Shown here: piece by piece, positions 27,287 to 36,897 of the stretch
How positions within the stretch are numbered: position 1 is the first letter of the stretch
How the letters are laid out: each line of letters opens with the position of its first letter
Source of the DNA: Leptospira sp. WS39.C2
Lineage (GTDB): Bacteria > Spirochaetota > Leptospiria > Leptospirales > Leptospiraceae
NCBI RefSeq assembly: GCF_040833965.1
Contig: NZ_CP162144.1
Span: 1-64,000, forward strand
Reading direction: 5' to 3'
DNA: 64,000 nt
Translations under genes and position numbers: made by a program
Notes under the pieces: generated by a model
Seen by the model: only the letters and a program-made list of their open reading frames with translations
Database searches by the model: none
What the model was told of the DNA's origin: nothing

Positions 27287-28461
27287 ATGACTTTGTCAAT
27301 TGGGTTCACAGCAATAGCATTGATTTTGTTACTAGCAAGACCATTTTCTGTTTTGTATGTTACCCAAGATATTCCATTGTCTGTTGAAATATTCAAACCA
27401 TTGTCTGTTCCGATGATCACACGATTTCCATCCATGTAGATATCTTTAACAGCAGATTTTCCACCTACCCCTGTCCATTTTGTAAGATTTTTGGTGTTAC
27501 TTTTGCTTACACCAAGGTTTGTACCGACAAAAAGGTTTCCATCGGAAGTGATCCCAATTGAATTGATAGAGTCACCCATGTTAGGTTCTCCTTTCCCAAT
27601 TCGATTCCAAGATACTTTTTTCCCACCGAACAAAGAGTCCCCTTCCACAAATGCATACAGGCCATCTGCTGTTCCAGCGAACACTTTGCCATCTTCACTA
27701 ACAGCTACAGATAATATTCTTTTGTCTAATTCTTCACCATTAACATCGTACGTCCAAGTTTGTCCGCCATCTTTGGTTTGAGAAATTCCTTTGTCTGTTG
27801 CAACAATGACACTTCCATCTTTTGCAAATGCTAAGTCGTAGACATTATTGGAACGTAGGCCTTGTGCTGTACTAAATTGAGCCCAAGAACGACCTACATT
27901 GGAAGTTTTCCAAATTCCACCACCTGTATCACCACTAGCAGCGATCCAAATTTCTCGATTAATGAGTATTAGTTTGTTGATGACTCCAATATTATTCCCG
28001 AGTGCCTGTGGAACTAATTTTCTCCAGGTTTTTCCTTTATCAGAACTAATATGAATGTTTCCTTTTTCCGTAGCGGCGACAATCTCACCAGTGTTAGAAA
28101 CTACAATACCTGCAAATTTTTGACCACCACCTGGATTTAATGTTTTCCAACGAAGACCACCTTCCAAATTCATTTCGAAGGTAATAAATCCACCGAACAC
28201 CCAACCAGACTTTTTTTTGCCAAGATTGATTTTATACCAATAGTCGGAGATATCTTCTTCCACACTTTGGTTGGTAGATCTGTCAACGACATCAACTTGA
28301 TCACCACGTTTCAAAGTAGCAACCACATCACCACCTGAAGCGGCGATATTACGAACATTCAATACACCAGCGGTTACTTTAGCAGGACCTGGCTGAAAGC
28401 CAGGGTCTGCGAAAAGTGAAACACTCATTATGAGTCCCATAAGAGCGATCTTAAATTTCAT
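27244..28461 (-). CDS. Secreted SH3-domain protein with BNR-type beta-propeller
   Basis: A 405-residue protein from the ATG at 28461 (one 15 bases upstream is also open), beginning with a signal peptide (KFKIALMGLIMSVSLFA). Residues ~25-100 form a bacterial SH3 domain (AGVLNVRNIAASGGDVVATL ... WYKINLGKKKSGWVFGGF). The rest is a repeated beta-propeller of the photosystem-stability/BNR type with many S/T-x-D-x-G-x-T/S-W motifs (ISSDKGKTWRKL, QTKDGGQTWTY, ISTDNGISWVTY). SH3 domains of this class often bind cell wall peptides, and the PBP gene follows immediately, so a cell-wall link is plausible. Confidence 0.82.
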   Translation of the reverse strand: MKFKIALMGLIMSVSLFADPGFQPGPAKVTAGVLNVRNIAASGGDVVATLKRGDQVDVVDRSTNQSVEEDISDYWYKINLGKKKSGWVFGGFITFEMNLEGGLRWKTLNPGGGQKFAGIVVSNTGEIVAATEKGNIHISSDKGKTWRKLVPQALGNNIGVINKLILINREIWIAASGDTGGGIWKTSNVGRSWAQFSTAQGLRSNNVYDLAFAKDGSVIVATDKGISQTKDGGQTWTYDVNGEELDKRILSVAVSEDGKVFAGTADGLYAFVEGDSLFGGKKVSWNRIGKGEPNMGDSINSIGITSDGNLFVGTNLGVSKSNTKNLTKWTGVGGKSAVKDIYMDGNRVIIGTDNGLNISTDNGISWVTYKTENGLASNKINAIAVNPIDKVIWTISGADGLSYHD

Positions 28462-28485
28462 AGTATCTACGTTCATAAATAATCT

Positions 28486-29469
28486 TTAATTTCCATCCAT
28501 CGGTTCCGAATATTCTTCGGATTCTTGTGAGTAAGTTTTTTCAGCACCTGTCAATTTGATTTCACTCAAACAAGTATCTGTAATTTTTCCTTTATGAACT
28601 TTGGTGATCACAAATTTGAAACTACTTCCTTCCAAATCTACTGCTTTTGCTTGGAAATCAAAAACATCATCATTAAAATCTAAAGTTTCAATTCTACCGT
28701 AAGAAGATTCAACTTTCATGGATGCGATACGGTTGTTATTTTTATAACTCTCTTCGCTTTTTGCAAGTCCATTTACTAAGCTAATTTCCGTTAGTTTCAT
28801 TGTAGTTGGGAAAGATACTGTAAGTGATTCACCCACGCCGTCGTCACCAGTTTTTCCTTCACACCAGCCAGTTTGGAATTTACCATCAAAGGCATTTCTT
28901 GGATCATAATCCAATTCTTTCCCTTCGGTTTGGATGTATTGCGAAGATGCAGTAACAGTTGCGTTACCTAAGCCAGAAATACTGATTGTTTTCACAACAG
29001 TTTCACCATCACCTAAATCAGATTTGAGAATGTATGTTTTTTTTCCTGGGAACTGGATAAGAGTAAAATTATCAGCTTCTTCAATGATGAATACAACTAA
29101 ACCTGCTTTTACTTTTCCAGATTTTTCACTTTTTTCATTTGGTCTGAGGTACAAATCAGCATCACGAATCACTGTTGCAGACTTTAACTCACCTTCGTAA
29201 AGATTCTTTTCCTCTAACCAACCTTTGGTGCTAACTCCTTTGATTTCAACTAAGTTAAACTTCACACCATTAAAATCTTTTTCTTCTAACAAGGTTACAT
29301 ATTCACCTCGTTTCACTTTCCCCTCAGGAGTCAAAATTGGTTTTTTTTCACCTGGGTTTTCAATCAGAAATGCATCTGAAAGGACAGTTTTGCTTTTTTT
29401 GCAATTCACAGCAAAGAGTGAAACCAAACATAGAAGCATTATTACTTTTATGATACGAGATTTAATCAT
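28486..29469 (-). CDS. SH3-domain lipoprotein with C-terminal discoidin-like domain
   Basis: A 327-residue protein from the ATG at 29469. Signal and lipobox (LVSLFAVNC, Cys23) mark it as a lipoprotein. Two SH3-like segments follow (~30-90 and ~95-150; VKRGEYVTLLEEKDFNGVKF and DLYLRPNEKSEKSGKVKAGL). The C-terminal ~150 residues resemble a discoidin/NADase-type glycan-binding domain: NAFDGKFQTGWCEG and KVHKGKITDTCLSEIKL are typical. Spirochaete genomes carry many such surface or periplasmic lipoproteins. It is the first gene of a three-gene run ending in the PBP. Confidence 0.8.
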   Translation of the reverse strand: MIKSRIIKVIMLLCLVSLFAVNCKKSKTVLSDAFLIENPGEKKPILTPEGKVKRGEYVTLLEEKDFNGVKFNLVEIKGVSTKGWLEEKNLYEGELKSATVIRDADLYLRPNEKSEKSGKVKAGLVVFIIEEADNFTLIQFPGKKTYILKSDLGDGETVVKTISISGLGNATVTASSQYIQTEGKELDYDPRNAFDGKFQTGWCEGKTGDDGVGESLTVSFPTTMKLTEISLVNGLAKSEESYKNNNRIASMKVESSYGRIETLDFNDDVFDFQAKAVDLEGSSFKFVITKVHKGKITDTCLSEIKLTGAEKTYSQESEEYSEPMDGN

Positions 29470-29637
29470 TAGATACTCCAAAATTTAAACATGATTAGCC
29501 AATTGAGCTAGGGCAAATCCTCCCTTCCTTCTAGGCGTTTGTAAAGAAAAAACTAACTCACAGCAAGGGAAATTTTGAAAGGAGCAAAGAATAAGGGTTA
29601 GATTGTGGGTTGGGAAAAGCTGTTACCTAGGTTGTAG

Positions 29638-30118
29638 AAAGAAAAACAAAGGATTTTGGGGGAATCCCAATACGTAGTATATTTCGCTACACATTGGCAT
29701 TGGTGCAGATTCGTTCAAATTGTTTCAGATCGATTGAATCAGAGGGAATTTCTTGGTTTGTCTAGGGAAGGTAAAGATGTTCTGGAAGTAGAACAAGAGA
29801 ACAAACTGATTTCCAAACCATTTTTAACCCAAATCAAAAATCATACTTTGATTTTATTAGAATACAATCATTTAACATCCGATATGTTAAAGTTAGATCC
29901 AACCTATCAAAATGATAAAAACAATTTTTTTTTTAAAATTTTAAATTCATCCGACATCACCAAGAAAAAGAAATGTTCAACAATTAAGTAACATTGATTT
30001 TTCAGGAATTCTCGAATTCTATCATTCATTTAGTATCAAAGAATTCTTTCGTCCATGTAAAGAATGGTTACTTGAGAAACATTGGAATGATTTTACAGAC
30101 GGAAAAGCTTACATGTAG
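29638..30118 (+). pseudogene. Broken gene, remnant with one frameshift
   Basis: A frame opens after a stop at 29637, runs for about 115 codons (HWHWCRFVQIVSDRLNQ and LSREGKDVLEVEQEN) and stops at 29991. A different frame, free of stops after 29945, continues with coding-like sequence (FSGILEFYHSFSIKEFFRPC ... KEWLLEKHWNDFTDG) to a TAG at 30116-30118. A single base change in the A-rich run near 29960-29973 would join them. No ATG start is present (only TTG at 29656). I do not recognise the product. Confidence 0.4.
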
Positions 30119-30220
30119 CGATTTTCATGGCAAACTATATTCAAAACTTCTAAATTAAAAAATAAATTGCACAATCAAACTCAGTTTACAATTTGCACAA
30201 ACAGATTTTTTAAAAATAAA

Positions 30221-33200
30221 ATGAAAGAACAAACATTAAAGAATATTCAGAAATCAGATATATTTAGCGGAAATTTAAAAGAGATCATCATTGATCGGAT
30301 GTTAGTATTCCAATCAATTAGAGATTCCTTTCAGAAATCACTAGAGAAAAACAAAAAGAAACTAGACCAAGGTTTTTTAAAAAAATTTGAAGAACTGTAT
30401 GGATTTAAACCAGGCAAAGAAATCCTAGAATGGGAAAATTTAAAAACAGCATACCAATCCATTATGTACGAAGTGGCTGATGTTTGGAATATGGTAGACC
30501 ATCTGGCAGCCGAAGAAGAAGAGATGGAAGATTATGTTGATGATGGATATGATTATACGATTACTTCAACGGAACGATTGGTAAAAGATAAAACTCCAGA
30601 TGAAATTATATCATGGTTAGTTGGTACTTATAGTGGGCTTATGTTTTTGTTTAACGGTTCGTATGTTTTTGCGACAGATGGCGGTGGAGACACATGTTGG
30701 ATCAATCTTTTACCTAACGAAAACGAATCTATCGAAGTGAATTATTATAATCACGAAATTGGAGAATTTGAAAATCTCCCCTTCTTTTCCATTTCTCACT
30801 TTATCGTTTCCAATTGGGATCATGAAACCAACGAACAATTTGAGGAAACGGAAGACGATGAGTATGAAGAGGAAACAACAAATCAGAAAAAAAATGAACC
30901 AATCATCCAATCCAAAATCAAAACGAATGTGATCAAAACATTTGAAAAAGAGGCAACCAAATCCTATCGTAAAAAACCTATTTACAACAATTCTCTAGAT
31001 ATGTTTGAAAGATCCGCTTGGTTACTTGGACATAGTTATGGTGATCCAGCTTATGCCTTTAGTGAAAAACTAGCCGATGCTCCTTCTTATGCCCAATGGG
31101 AAAAAGAGAAAAAGGAGATTAAAAATTTCCCAAATTTAGCAGCGTATTGGATCTTCCATCATTTTTATTTAAAGAATGATGAAGCTCTAAAAGAAACGAT
31201 CAAATTAACAGCTAAATCAAAGGGGAAGATTATACCAAAAATTTGCGAACATGTGCTTGCATACATAGAGGGAACCACAAGTTCCTTATTCAATGTACCA
31301 AAAGAGAAAGTGGAAACAATACGCACACAAACTTTCAACAATGCTGATCCAAAACAAATTGAACCAAGTAAGCTAAAAATCTATAATGAAAACTTAGGAT
31401 TTTCTAATCGAATCACACTTTCAAAAAAAGATTTAGATGCCAAAATTAAAAATGGAGCGGACCTCTTCCAAGTGATGGAAGAATATCCAGATGATGTCAA
31501 TATTCATGATTTGATATTAAAAGAAATTTCAAAACAGGATCAGAACTTAAAAAAACTCATCGAAGATTACTTTAGAGAAAGAACTAGTAAAGCTTATAAT
31601 ACATGGCCATACAGAATTGAAAAATTAGACAAACGATTGTCTGTAGCTGTGAATGCAGCTTTCCGACAAGGTTTAAAATACGATTCAGACAATACTAAAT
31701 CTTTTTGTGGAATTACAAAAACAATCGGTATGTTTGATGATGATTGGTCAATGGTTTCATTTAAAGAGGCGGTTCAAAAACTGAAACAAGACGACCCTCG
31801 GCTAGAATTTATAATTGAAGCATTGATCAATAGCAATCACAAAGATGCCAATTCTATTTTAGCTGATGCAGCATGGAGAACGTTTGAAACTTTAGAAACA
31901 GTTAAGGAAATTCGAGATAAGGTAAAAAAAGAGGGTCCCACTTTGAACAACATGTTTACGGTATACACCCATTTGAATGTGGCATTACAAGAACGCATTC
32001 TTACCTTAGATGATGTATCAATCCAACTCATTCAAAAATTATTCCAATATAAAGAACATTTTGGTTTTTTTGGAATGAGTGTTGGGAATGCATTTTCCGT
32101 TTGTGCTCATTTAAATTTAAACGAACATATAGAGTTGATCGCAAATTATGTGAGAAAAAGCTCAAGTATTACAGGAGGAGATCGAAGCTCATATTTAGAT
32201 TTAAGTTCCATTATCAATGTATCTGAAGCAGTACTCGCTTGGGCCAAAATGGATCCAGACAAAGCAAAGATTGAATTAAAAGAATTCTATCTGAAAATAG
32301 AAAACGAATCTTTATCTCCTGGAATTTCGATTGATCTAAAGGCTTGTTATGTGGCAGGTTTACTCTTCATTGAACCCGATAATTCAGAATATTTGGCATT
32401 TGCAGAACGAATTTTAGGCAATAAAGGTGATCAAGTTCGTGTTTATGGAATTATCCGTTGGATCAGAAAACTAAAGATAGATAAGTTTAAAGAACATTTA
32501 TGGTATCATATATATGCGGATCCAGACCCGATGGTCGACTATTCCTGGAGTTATATTGAAGTAGAAGCTAGGCGTGCTTGGAAAACTCTAACTGGAGAAG
32601 AGGCACCCGATTTTGATACTTCCGATAAATATGCTAATTCACTTTCAAAAGACAAATCGTTGTTACCCGAAGCAATTTTACATCCAGAAAAATATAGCAT
32701 CCAACATGTTTTTCAAAGAATTCGCGAAACAAAATACAAACATCAAGACGTTATCAAATATGGAGGTCCATGGCTTATTGAATCACTACGGTATTCCATA
32801 GATGAATATAAATATTCGGGATCTTATGACCGATGGGAAGCAATCAAAGCTTTGTTTTTCCAGGGCCCCGATGTGTTTCCATATTTTATAGAAATTTTCA
32901 AATTACCTTATGTATCCCCATCTTGGAAAACATATTTATTACAATTTATGAGAGTCATGGAACCAGAATCCTTAAAATGGAAAAAAGTTCTATCAATGGA
33001 TACAAACCAAATTAAAGATGCGTTGCAAAATCCTACACCTGAATTATATGTATGGGTAGATTTACTCATAGCTAGATTATATTTGTTAGATGGTGAATCT
33101 TCATTTGATTTAATCACAGAAGTTATAACCAACCGACTGAATATGACAAACACCAAATCCTATGATTCGAGTATTTACGAAGAAACACTTGGCCTTCGAT

Positions 33201-33598
33201 TGCCATTGTTATGGAGATGGTTTGGGAAAAAGGGAGATGATATGATCCAAAAATATTGGAACGAAACAAATCCAAATTCTGAACGTAGGACGATGTTGGA
33301 TATGGCAGCCAAGCGCAAATTAAACGACCCTATCCCCGAACTACCAAAATTGGAATCTTCTGGAATTTTTCTTACCTTTTATCCGGAAGAACGAGAGTAT
33401 GGTTGGCATACTTGGATCCATTTAACTCCGAACCAGGTATTATTTGGAACTAATGAATTTCATTTGCATTCAGTACTCCCGGATTCAAAAACAGAATCAA
33501 GTTTTAATGTCGAAGATGAAAATCTAGTTAGTATTTGGCAAATGGCGAATCTTCTTGGTTACAAAGTTTCGAAACTAAAACCCAAGAAAAAAAAGTAG
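30221..33598 (+). CDS. Giant protein with N-terminal SUKH-like domain and alpha-helical repeats
   Basis: About 1,125 residues from the ATG at 30221 (a TTG at 30167 would add 18). Residues ~25-210 resemble a SUKH (SMI1/KNR4) domain: LKKFEELYGFKPGKEILEW at the start and FATDGGGDTCWINLLPNENE, then FSISHFIVSNW, at the end. An acidic linker (~215-230) follows. The remaining ~880 residues are rich in helix-forming segments with HEAT/ARM-like spacing. The protein has no signal peptide and no enzyme motif that I can see. SUKH proteins are often immunity proteins against polymorphic toxins. Role unknown. The gene stands alone. Confidence 0.7.
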   Translation: MKEQTLKNIQKSDIFSGNLKEIIIDRMLVFQSIRDSFQKSLEKNKKKLDQGFLKKFEELYGFKPGKEILEWENLKTAYQSIMYEVADVWNMVDHLAAEEEEMEDYVDDGYDYTITSTERLVKDKTPDEIISWLVGTYSGLMFLFNGSYVFATDGGGDTCWINLLPNENESIEVNYYNHEIGEFENLPFFSISHFIVSNWDHETNEQFEETEDDEYEEETTNQKKNEPIIQSKIKTNVIKTFEKEATKSYRKKPIYNNSLDMFERSAWLLGHSYGDPAYAFSEKLADAPSYAQWEKEKKEIKNFPNLAAYWIFHHFYLKNDEALKETIKLTAKSKGKIIPKICEHVLAYIEGTTSSLFNVPKEKVETIRTQTFNNADPKQIEPSKLKIYNENLGFSNRITLSKKDLDAKIKNGADLFQVMEEYPDDVNIHDLILKEISKQDQNLKKLIEDYFRERTSKAYNTWPYRIEKLDKRLSVAVNAAFRQGLKYDSDNTKSFCGITKTIGMFDDDWSMVSFKEAVQKLKQDDPRLEFIIEALINSNHKDANSILADAAWRTFETLETVKEIRDKVKKEGPTLNNMFTVYTHLNVALQERILTLDDVSIQLIQKLFQYKEHFGFFGMSVGNAFSVCAHLNLNEHIELIANYVRKSSSITGGDRSSYLDLSSIINVSEAVLAWAKMDPDKAKIELKEFYLKIENESLSPGISIDLKACYVAGLLFIEPDNSEYLAFAERILGNKGDQVRVYGIIRWIRKLKIDKFKEHLWYHIYADPDPMVDYSWSYIEVEARRAWKTLTGEEAPDFDTSDKYANSLSKDKSLLPEAILHPEKYSIQHVFQRIRETKYKHQDVIKYGGPWLIESLRYSIDEYKYSGSYDRWEAIKALFFQGPDVFPYFIEIFKLPYVSPSWKTYLLQFMRVMEPESLKWKKVLSMDTNQIKDALQNPTPELYVWVDLLIARLYLLDGESSFDLITEVITNRLNMTNTKSYDSSIYEETLGLRLPLLWRWFGKKGDDMIQKYWNETNPNSERRTMLDMAAKRKLNDPIPELPKLESSGIFLTFYPEEREYGWHTWIHLTPNQVLFGTNEFHLHSVLPDSKTESSFNVEDENLVSIWQMANLLGYKVSKLKPKKKK

Positions 33599-33669
33599 GA
33601 ACTAGGTTTCATTTCTAAATTAACAATGAAGAATTAAATTCAATGACTTTTGGATAGGAAACGAGCCTA

Positions 33670-34755
33670 CTATCCCTTTCGTACCGATTTTGCGTATTCA
33701 CTGGGAGAAACTTTTTTCAATGATTTAAATGCCAAGTTGAAGTTAGCTTTCGAGTTAAAACCAACTTGGTATGCAAGAGATAATAAATTGGTTTTAGGTT
33801 CTACTTCTAATAATCGACAAACTTCGGAAATTCGGCATTCGTTTACCAAACGATTAAAATTAATACCAAGATAAGCATTGATGTATTCGCTGAGTTGGTA
33901 ATCTTTGATTCCTAATTTTTCTGAAAGTGAAGCCAAACTCAATTCTTCATCTCGATATACACACTCTACTTTTAAATAATAGTCCAAATCCTTTTGGAGT
34001 TTCGCCAAATCTAAGTTAAGAATTCGAGACGTTCGGTAGGATTGCCTGAGCCCAGGCAGAATATCTTTAAATAACTCGTGGTTTATTTCTGTTCCGATAA
34101 AAGCAATGACTGCCATAAGTGTTGCAATGCCAGCTGTGAAATAAATTCCTAGATTCCATCGGAAAATTGTACTAAACAATATCAAACTCGCAAAAGTAAT
34201 ATTTCCTTTCAGAATCATACCTAAAACGTGAATTCCAAGTTTGGCTTCTTTATTTGGATTATGATATAAAATATTTCGATATTGGTAGATCATCCATACA
34301 AAACTCCCGATCCAATACACACAACCAATCAAGGAAATACATTCTGGAATCGAAAAAGCAGCACCGGCAAAACTTTGGTTCATTGACTGCGCTAAATAGG
34401 AAGGAGCAATCAATTGCAGGATTACTAATATGATAATTACAATAAAAGTTGGATACAATCGTTTTAATCCACCAAGAGAAATCGGCTCTAAACTTAAAAA
34501 CTGTTCAATCGTATATTGCATACTCCCAGGAATTAAAAATATGATTGGAACATAAATATGATTTAAAATTGGAAACTCGAATTGGTATCCAATATACAAT
34601 CGATATGCATACACAATCAAAGTCCCACCAGAAAAAGCTGCTATCATTGCAAACGGGAAACCCTTAGATCCCTTCTCTTTTACAAGGATCCCAATTCCTA
34701 AAACAAAATGATACCATGCTCCAAATTGGAGCCATGAACCCAAAAATTCCGACAT
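33670..34755 (-). CDS. AraC-family regulator with N-terminal membrane domain
   Basis: A 361-residue protein. Residues ~10-235 contain about seven hydrophobic segments, then a cytoplasmic linker and a C-terminal AraC helix-turn-helix pair: LASLSEKLGIKDYQLSEYIN (first HTH) and NLLSLAYQVGFNSKANFNLA ... KSLKKVSPSEYAK (second HTH with family signature). Membrane AraC regulators of this design are common in Leptospira. It is divergent from a CocE-like lipoprotein gene. Several inverted GTCC(G/A)AA half-sites lie between the two genes and are its likely targets. Confidence 0.87.
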   Translation of the reverse strand: MSEFLGSWLQFGAWYHFVLGIGILVKEKGSKGFPFAMIAAFSGGTLIVYAYRLYIGYQFEFPILNHIYVPIIFLIPGSMQYTIEQFLSLEPISLGGLKRLYPTFIVIIILVILQLIAPSYLAQSMNQSFAGAAFSIPECISLIGCVYWIGSFVWMIYQYRNILYHNPNKEAKLGIHVLGMILKGNITFASLILFSTIFRWNLGIYFTAGIATLMAVIAFIGTEINHELFKDILPGLRQSYRTSRILNLDLAKLQKDLDYYLKVECVYRDEELSLASLSEKLGIKDYQLSEYINAYLGINFNRLVNECRISEVCRLLEVEPKTNLLSLAYQVGFNSKANFNLAFKSLKKVSPSEYAKSVRKG

Positions 34756-34763
34756 TCTTCAAA

Positions 34764-34861
34764 ATTCGGACAATATGCACGGTTTCGTCAACTGTTTGGA
34801 AGTGCTATTGTCCGAATAAATAGTACAAAATGATGATTTTGGACTCATTTTTTCGTCCAAA
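34764..34861. promoter_or_regulatory. Inverted-repeat operator region between AraC regulator and lipoprotein
   Basis: ATTCGGACAATA (34764-34775) and TATTGTCCGAAT (34806-34817) are exact complements, with centres 42 bases apart (four helical turns). A second pair, TTTGGAC (34838-34844) and GTCCAAA (34855-34861), shares the GTCC(G/A)AA core. Four half-sites beside an AraC-type gene suggest an autoregulatory and target operator. Confidence 0.6.
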
Positions 34862-34925
34862 GTTGCCATTTTAGACGCATCTCCACCTTTTCTATGTTAT
34901 TTTTGAGTCAATTCAGAGGCGAATT

Positions 34926-36650
34926 ATGAAAAAGCAAAAAAACTATCTCACCCTCCTCCTCATCATAGGGAACTTCCTCCTTGTGGCTTGTGGGGGGAAC
35001 GGAAACCAAAATGGAAAAGAAACAAGAGCCATATTATCGGTGTTAAGTGACCAATCTCAAAATGCCACTACATCACAAGAAGTGTTGCACCAAAGTAATG
35101 CGGCTTACACAAGAGACATTCAATCAGCATTCCAAAAAGAAAATGATGGAAGTTTCTCTTTTAATGACAACATCTCTTATCTAAGTAACGATGGAGTAAA
35201 AATCACAGGGAATCTTTTCATACCAAAATCGGGAACTGGTCCATACCCTGCAATCATATTTGTCAATAGCTGGGCATTGAATGAATACGAATATATCGTG
35301 CCTGCTGCGAAACTTGCAAAAAAAGGATATGTAGTTTTTAGTTATAACACACGTGGTTTTGGAACATCTGGTGGTCTTATCAATGTCGCAGGTCCGAAAG
35401 ACATGGAAGATTTATCAAAAGGAATTGACTTCTTATTGGCAAATGCCCCAGTCAATCCAGCAAACATTGGTATTGCGGGAATTTCTTATGGAGCAGGAAT
35501 TTCGTTAATAGGGCTTAGTAAAGAACCTAGAATTAAAACTGCAGTAGCTATGAGTGGTTGGGGAAGTTTGCCTGACTCACTTTATGGAAACCAATCTCCT
35601 AGACTTGTATGGGGACTTTTACTTGTCACAGCAGGTTACATTACAGGACGTATGGATCCAATTATTGCGGAAAATTTCCAAAAATTATTAGATACAAGAG
35701 ATGTGGCTTCCGTATTAACTTGGGCAAAAGAAAGGTCACCCAACAATTTTGTAGCTGAATTGAATGCATCGGGAAAACCTGTATATATCTCAAACAACTC
35801 TCAAGACAATTTATTCCAACCAAATCAAATCCTTCCCTACTTCGAACAACTAACAGTTCCTAAAAAGTTAGATTTGAATAATGGTATCCATGCGACAGCT
35901 GAAATTGGAGGAATCCTTGGAATTAATAATTACGTTTGGACAAACGCCTACGACTGGTTTGATTATTGGTTAAAAGGCATTCAAAACGGAATCATGTCAA
36001 AGCCTAAGGTATCAATACAAAAACGTTTTTCAAGTGATCGAGTCAATTATGTTAGTTGGCCAAATCCATCTAAAATTGAAAAAACATACCATCTTAGACC
36101 TATGGGTTTATTAAGCCCAGGAAAAATCACTACAACTACCAATACAACAAATGGGAACGATACAATTCTTTCTGGTGGAACAAATGCAACAACTGGTGTG
36201 CCTCTGTTATCTGAGATCTTAGACGGTGCCGTTTCTGTACCTGTTACCACAAACGTAAACTTTATCGATCGAAGTAATGCGATGGTTTACATATCTGACA
36301 GGCTAACTTCTACATTAAAACTTAGAGGAAAAACCTTCTATAAAGGAAAAATCAATAGTTCAGACAACGCTCCTCATGTGGTTGTTTATTTATACGAAGT
36401 TGATATCTGGGGGACAGGTAAACTTATTTCTCATGGGACAGCAACTTTGTTTGGAGTCAAAGGAAAAGACACCGATCTAAATGTTGATTTACAAGCAGTC
36501 GCACACGATTTCCCTGTGGGAAGCCGCATTTGTCTTGCCATTGATAATATTGATCCTATGTATGCTGTGCCAAAACCAATTTCACTTTACACAACTACGT
36601 TTAAACATAACACTACGAATGCATCTACGCTTAAATTTGAAAGCGAATGA
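34926..36650 (+). CDS. CocE/X-Pro peptidase-like alpha/beta-hydrolase lipoprotein
   Basis: A 574-residue lipoprotein (lipobox LVAC, Cys22, then GGNGNQNG). The hydrolase domain (~75-350) has GNLFIPKSGTGPYPAIIFVN, the nucleophile elbow GISYGAG and NNSQDNLFQPNQ and IHATAE in the places for the acid and histidine. The C-terminal ~200 residues are a jelly-roll domain (HLRPMGLLSPG ... VVVYLYEVDIWGTGKL ... VGSRICLAIDN) of the X-Pro dipeptidyl-peptidase type. It would hydrolyse an ester or peptide at the cell surface or in the periplasm. Probably controlled by the divergent AraC regulator. Confidence 0.85.
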   Translation: MKKQKNYLTLLLIIGNFLLVACGGNGNQNGKETRAILSVLSDQSQNATTSQEVLHQSNAAYTRDIQSAFQKENDGSFSFNDNISYLSNDGVKITGNLFIPKSGTGPYPAIIFVNSWALNEYEYIVPAAKLAKKGYVVFSYNTRGFGTSGGLINVAGPKDMEDLSKGIDFLLANAPVNPANIGIAGISYGAGISLIGLSKEPRIKTAVAMSGWGSLPDSLYGNQSPRLVWGLLLVTAGYITGRMDPIIAENFQKLLDTRDVASVLTWAKERSPNNFVAELNASGKPVYISNNSQDNLFQPNQILPYFEQLTVPKKLDLNNGIHATAEIGGILGINNYVWTNAYDWFDYWLKGIQNGIMSKPKVSIQKRFSSDRVNYVSWPNPSKIEKTYHLRPMGLLSPGKITTTTNTTNGNDTILSGGTNATTGVPLLSEILDGAVSVPVTTNVNFIDRSNAMVYISDRLTSTLKLRGKTFYKGKINSSDNAPHVVVYLYEVDIWGTGKLISHGTATLFGVKGKDTDLNVDLQAVAHDFPVGSRICLAIDNIDPMYAVPKPISLYTTTFKHNTTNASTLKFESE

Positions 36651-36730
36651 TTGAAACATTGTTGTAACCAATTTTAGTTACATTGGGAGAGAAACTTCTC
36701 TCCCAATCTTTGGACAAACTTCTAAAATCA

Positions 36731-36803
36731 AGCGCCCCGGATAGCAGCGGAAATCCTTTGCGAACGCAAAGATTGAAGCGGACAGCCGGAAACGTGCGCC
36801 CAA
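36731..36803. repeat. GC-rich dispersed intergenic element
   Basis: A short GC-rich island in AT-rich DNA, bounded by GCGCCC at both ends, with CGCAAAGATTGAAGCGGACA inside and the hairpin CTTTGCG-AA-CGCAAAG. A diverged relative (CGCAAAGGATCGAAGTGGAA; AGATTGGAGCGGAGAGCC) lies at 62462-62570. The rest of the 247-base gap before recC shows nothing else beyond a ribosome binding site. Confidence 0.45.
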
Positions 36804-36897
36804 TTTTTCCTTTTTCAAAAACCAAACTAGGATAATGATTGCGTGGATTCTTCTACTGAGTAATCCTATGTTTGATTTTTGAACTAAGGGAATTTTT

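Noticed and set aside
29490..29520. tRNA-like piece on the minus strand (TAGCTCAATTGGCTAA)
   Set aside because: It looks like a tRNA D-arm, but no matching D-stem, anticodon or T-arm follows; it lies in the leader of a lipoprotein gene.
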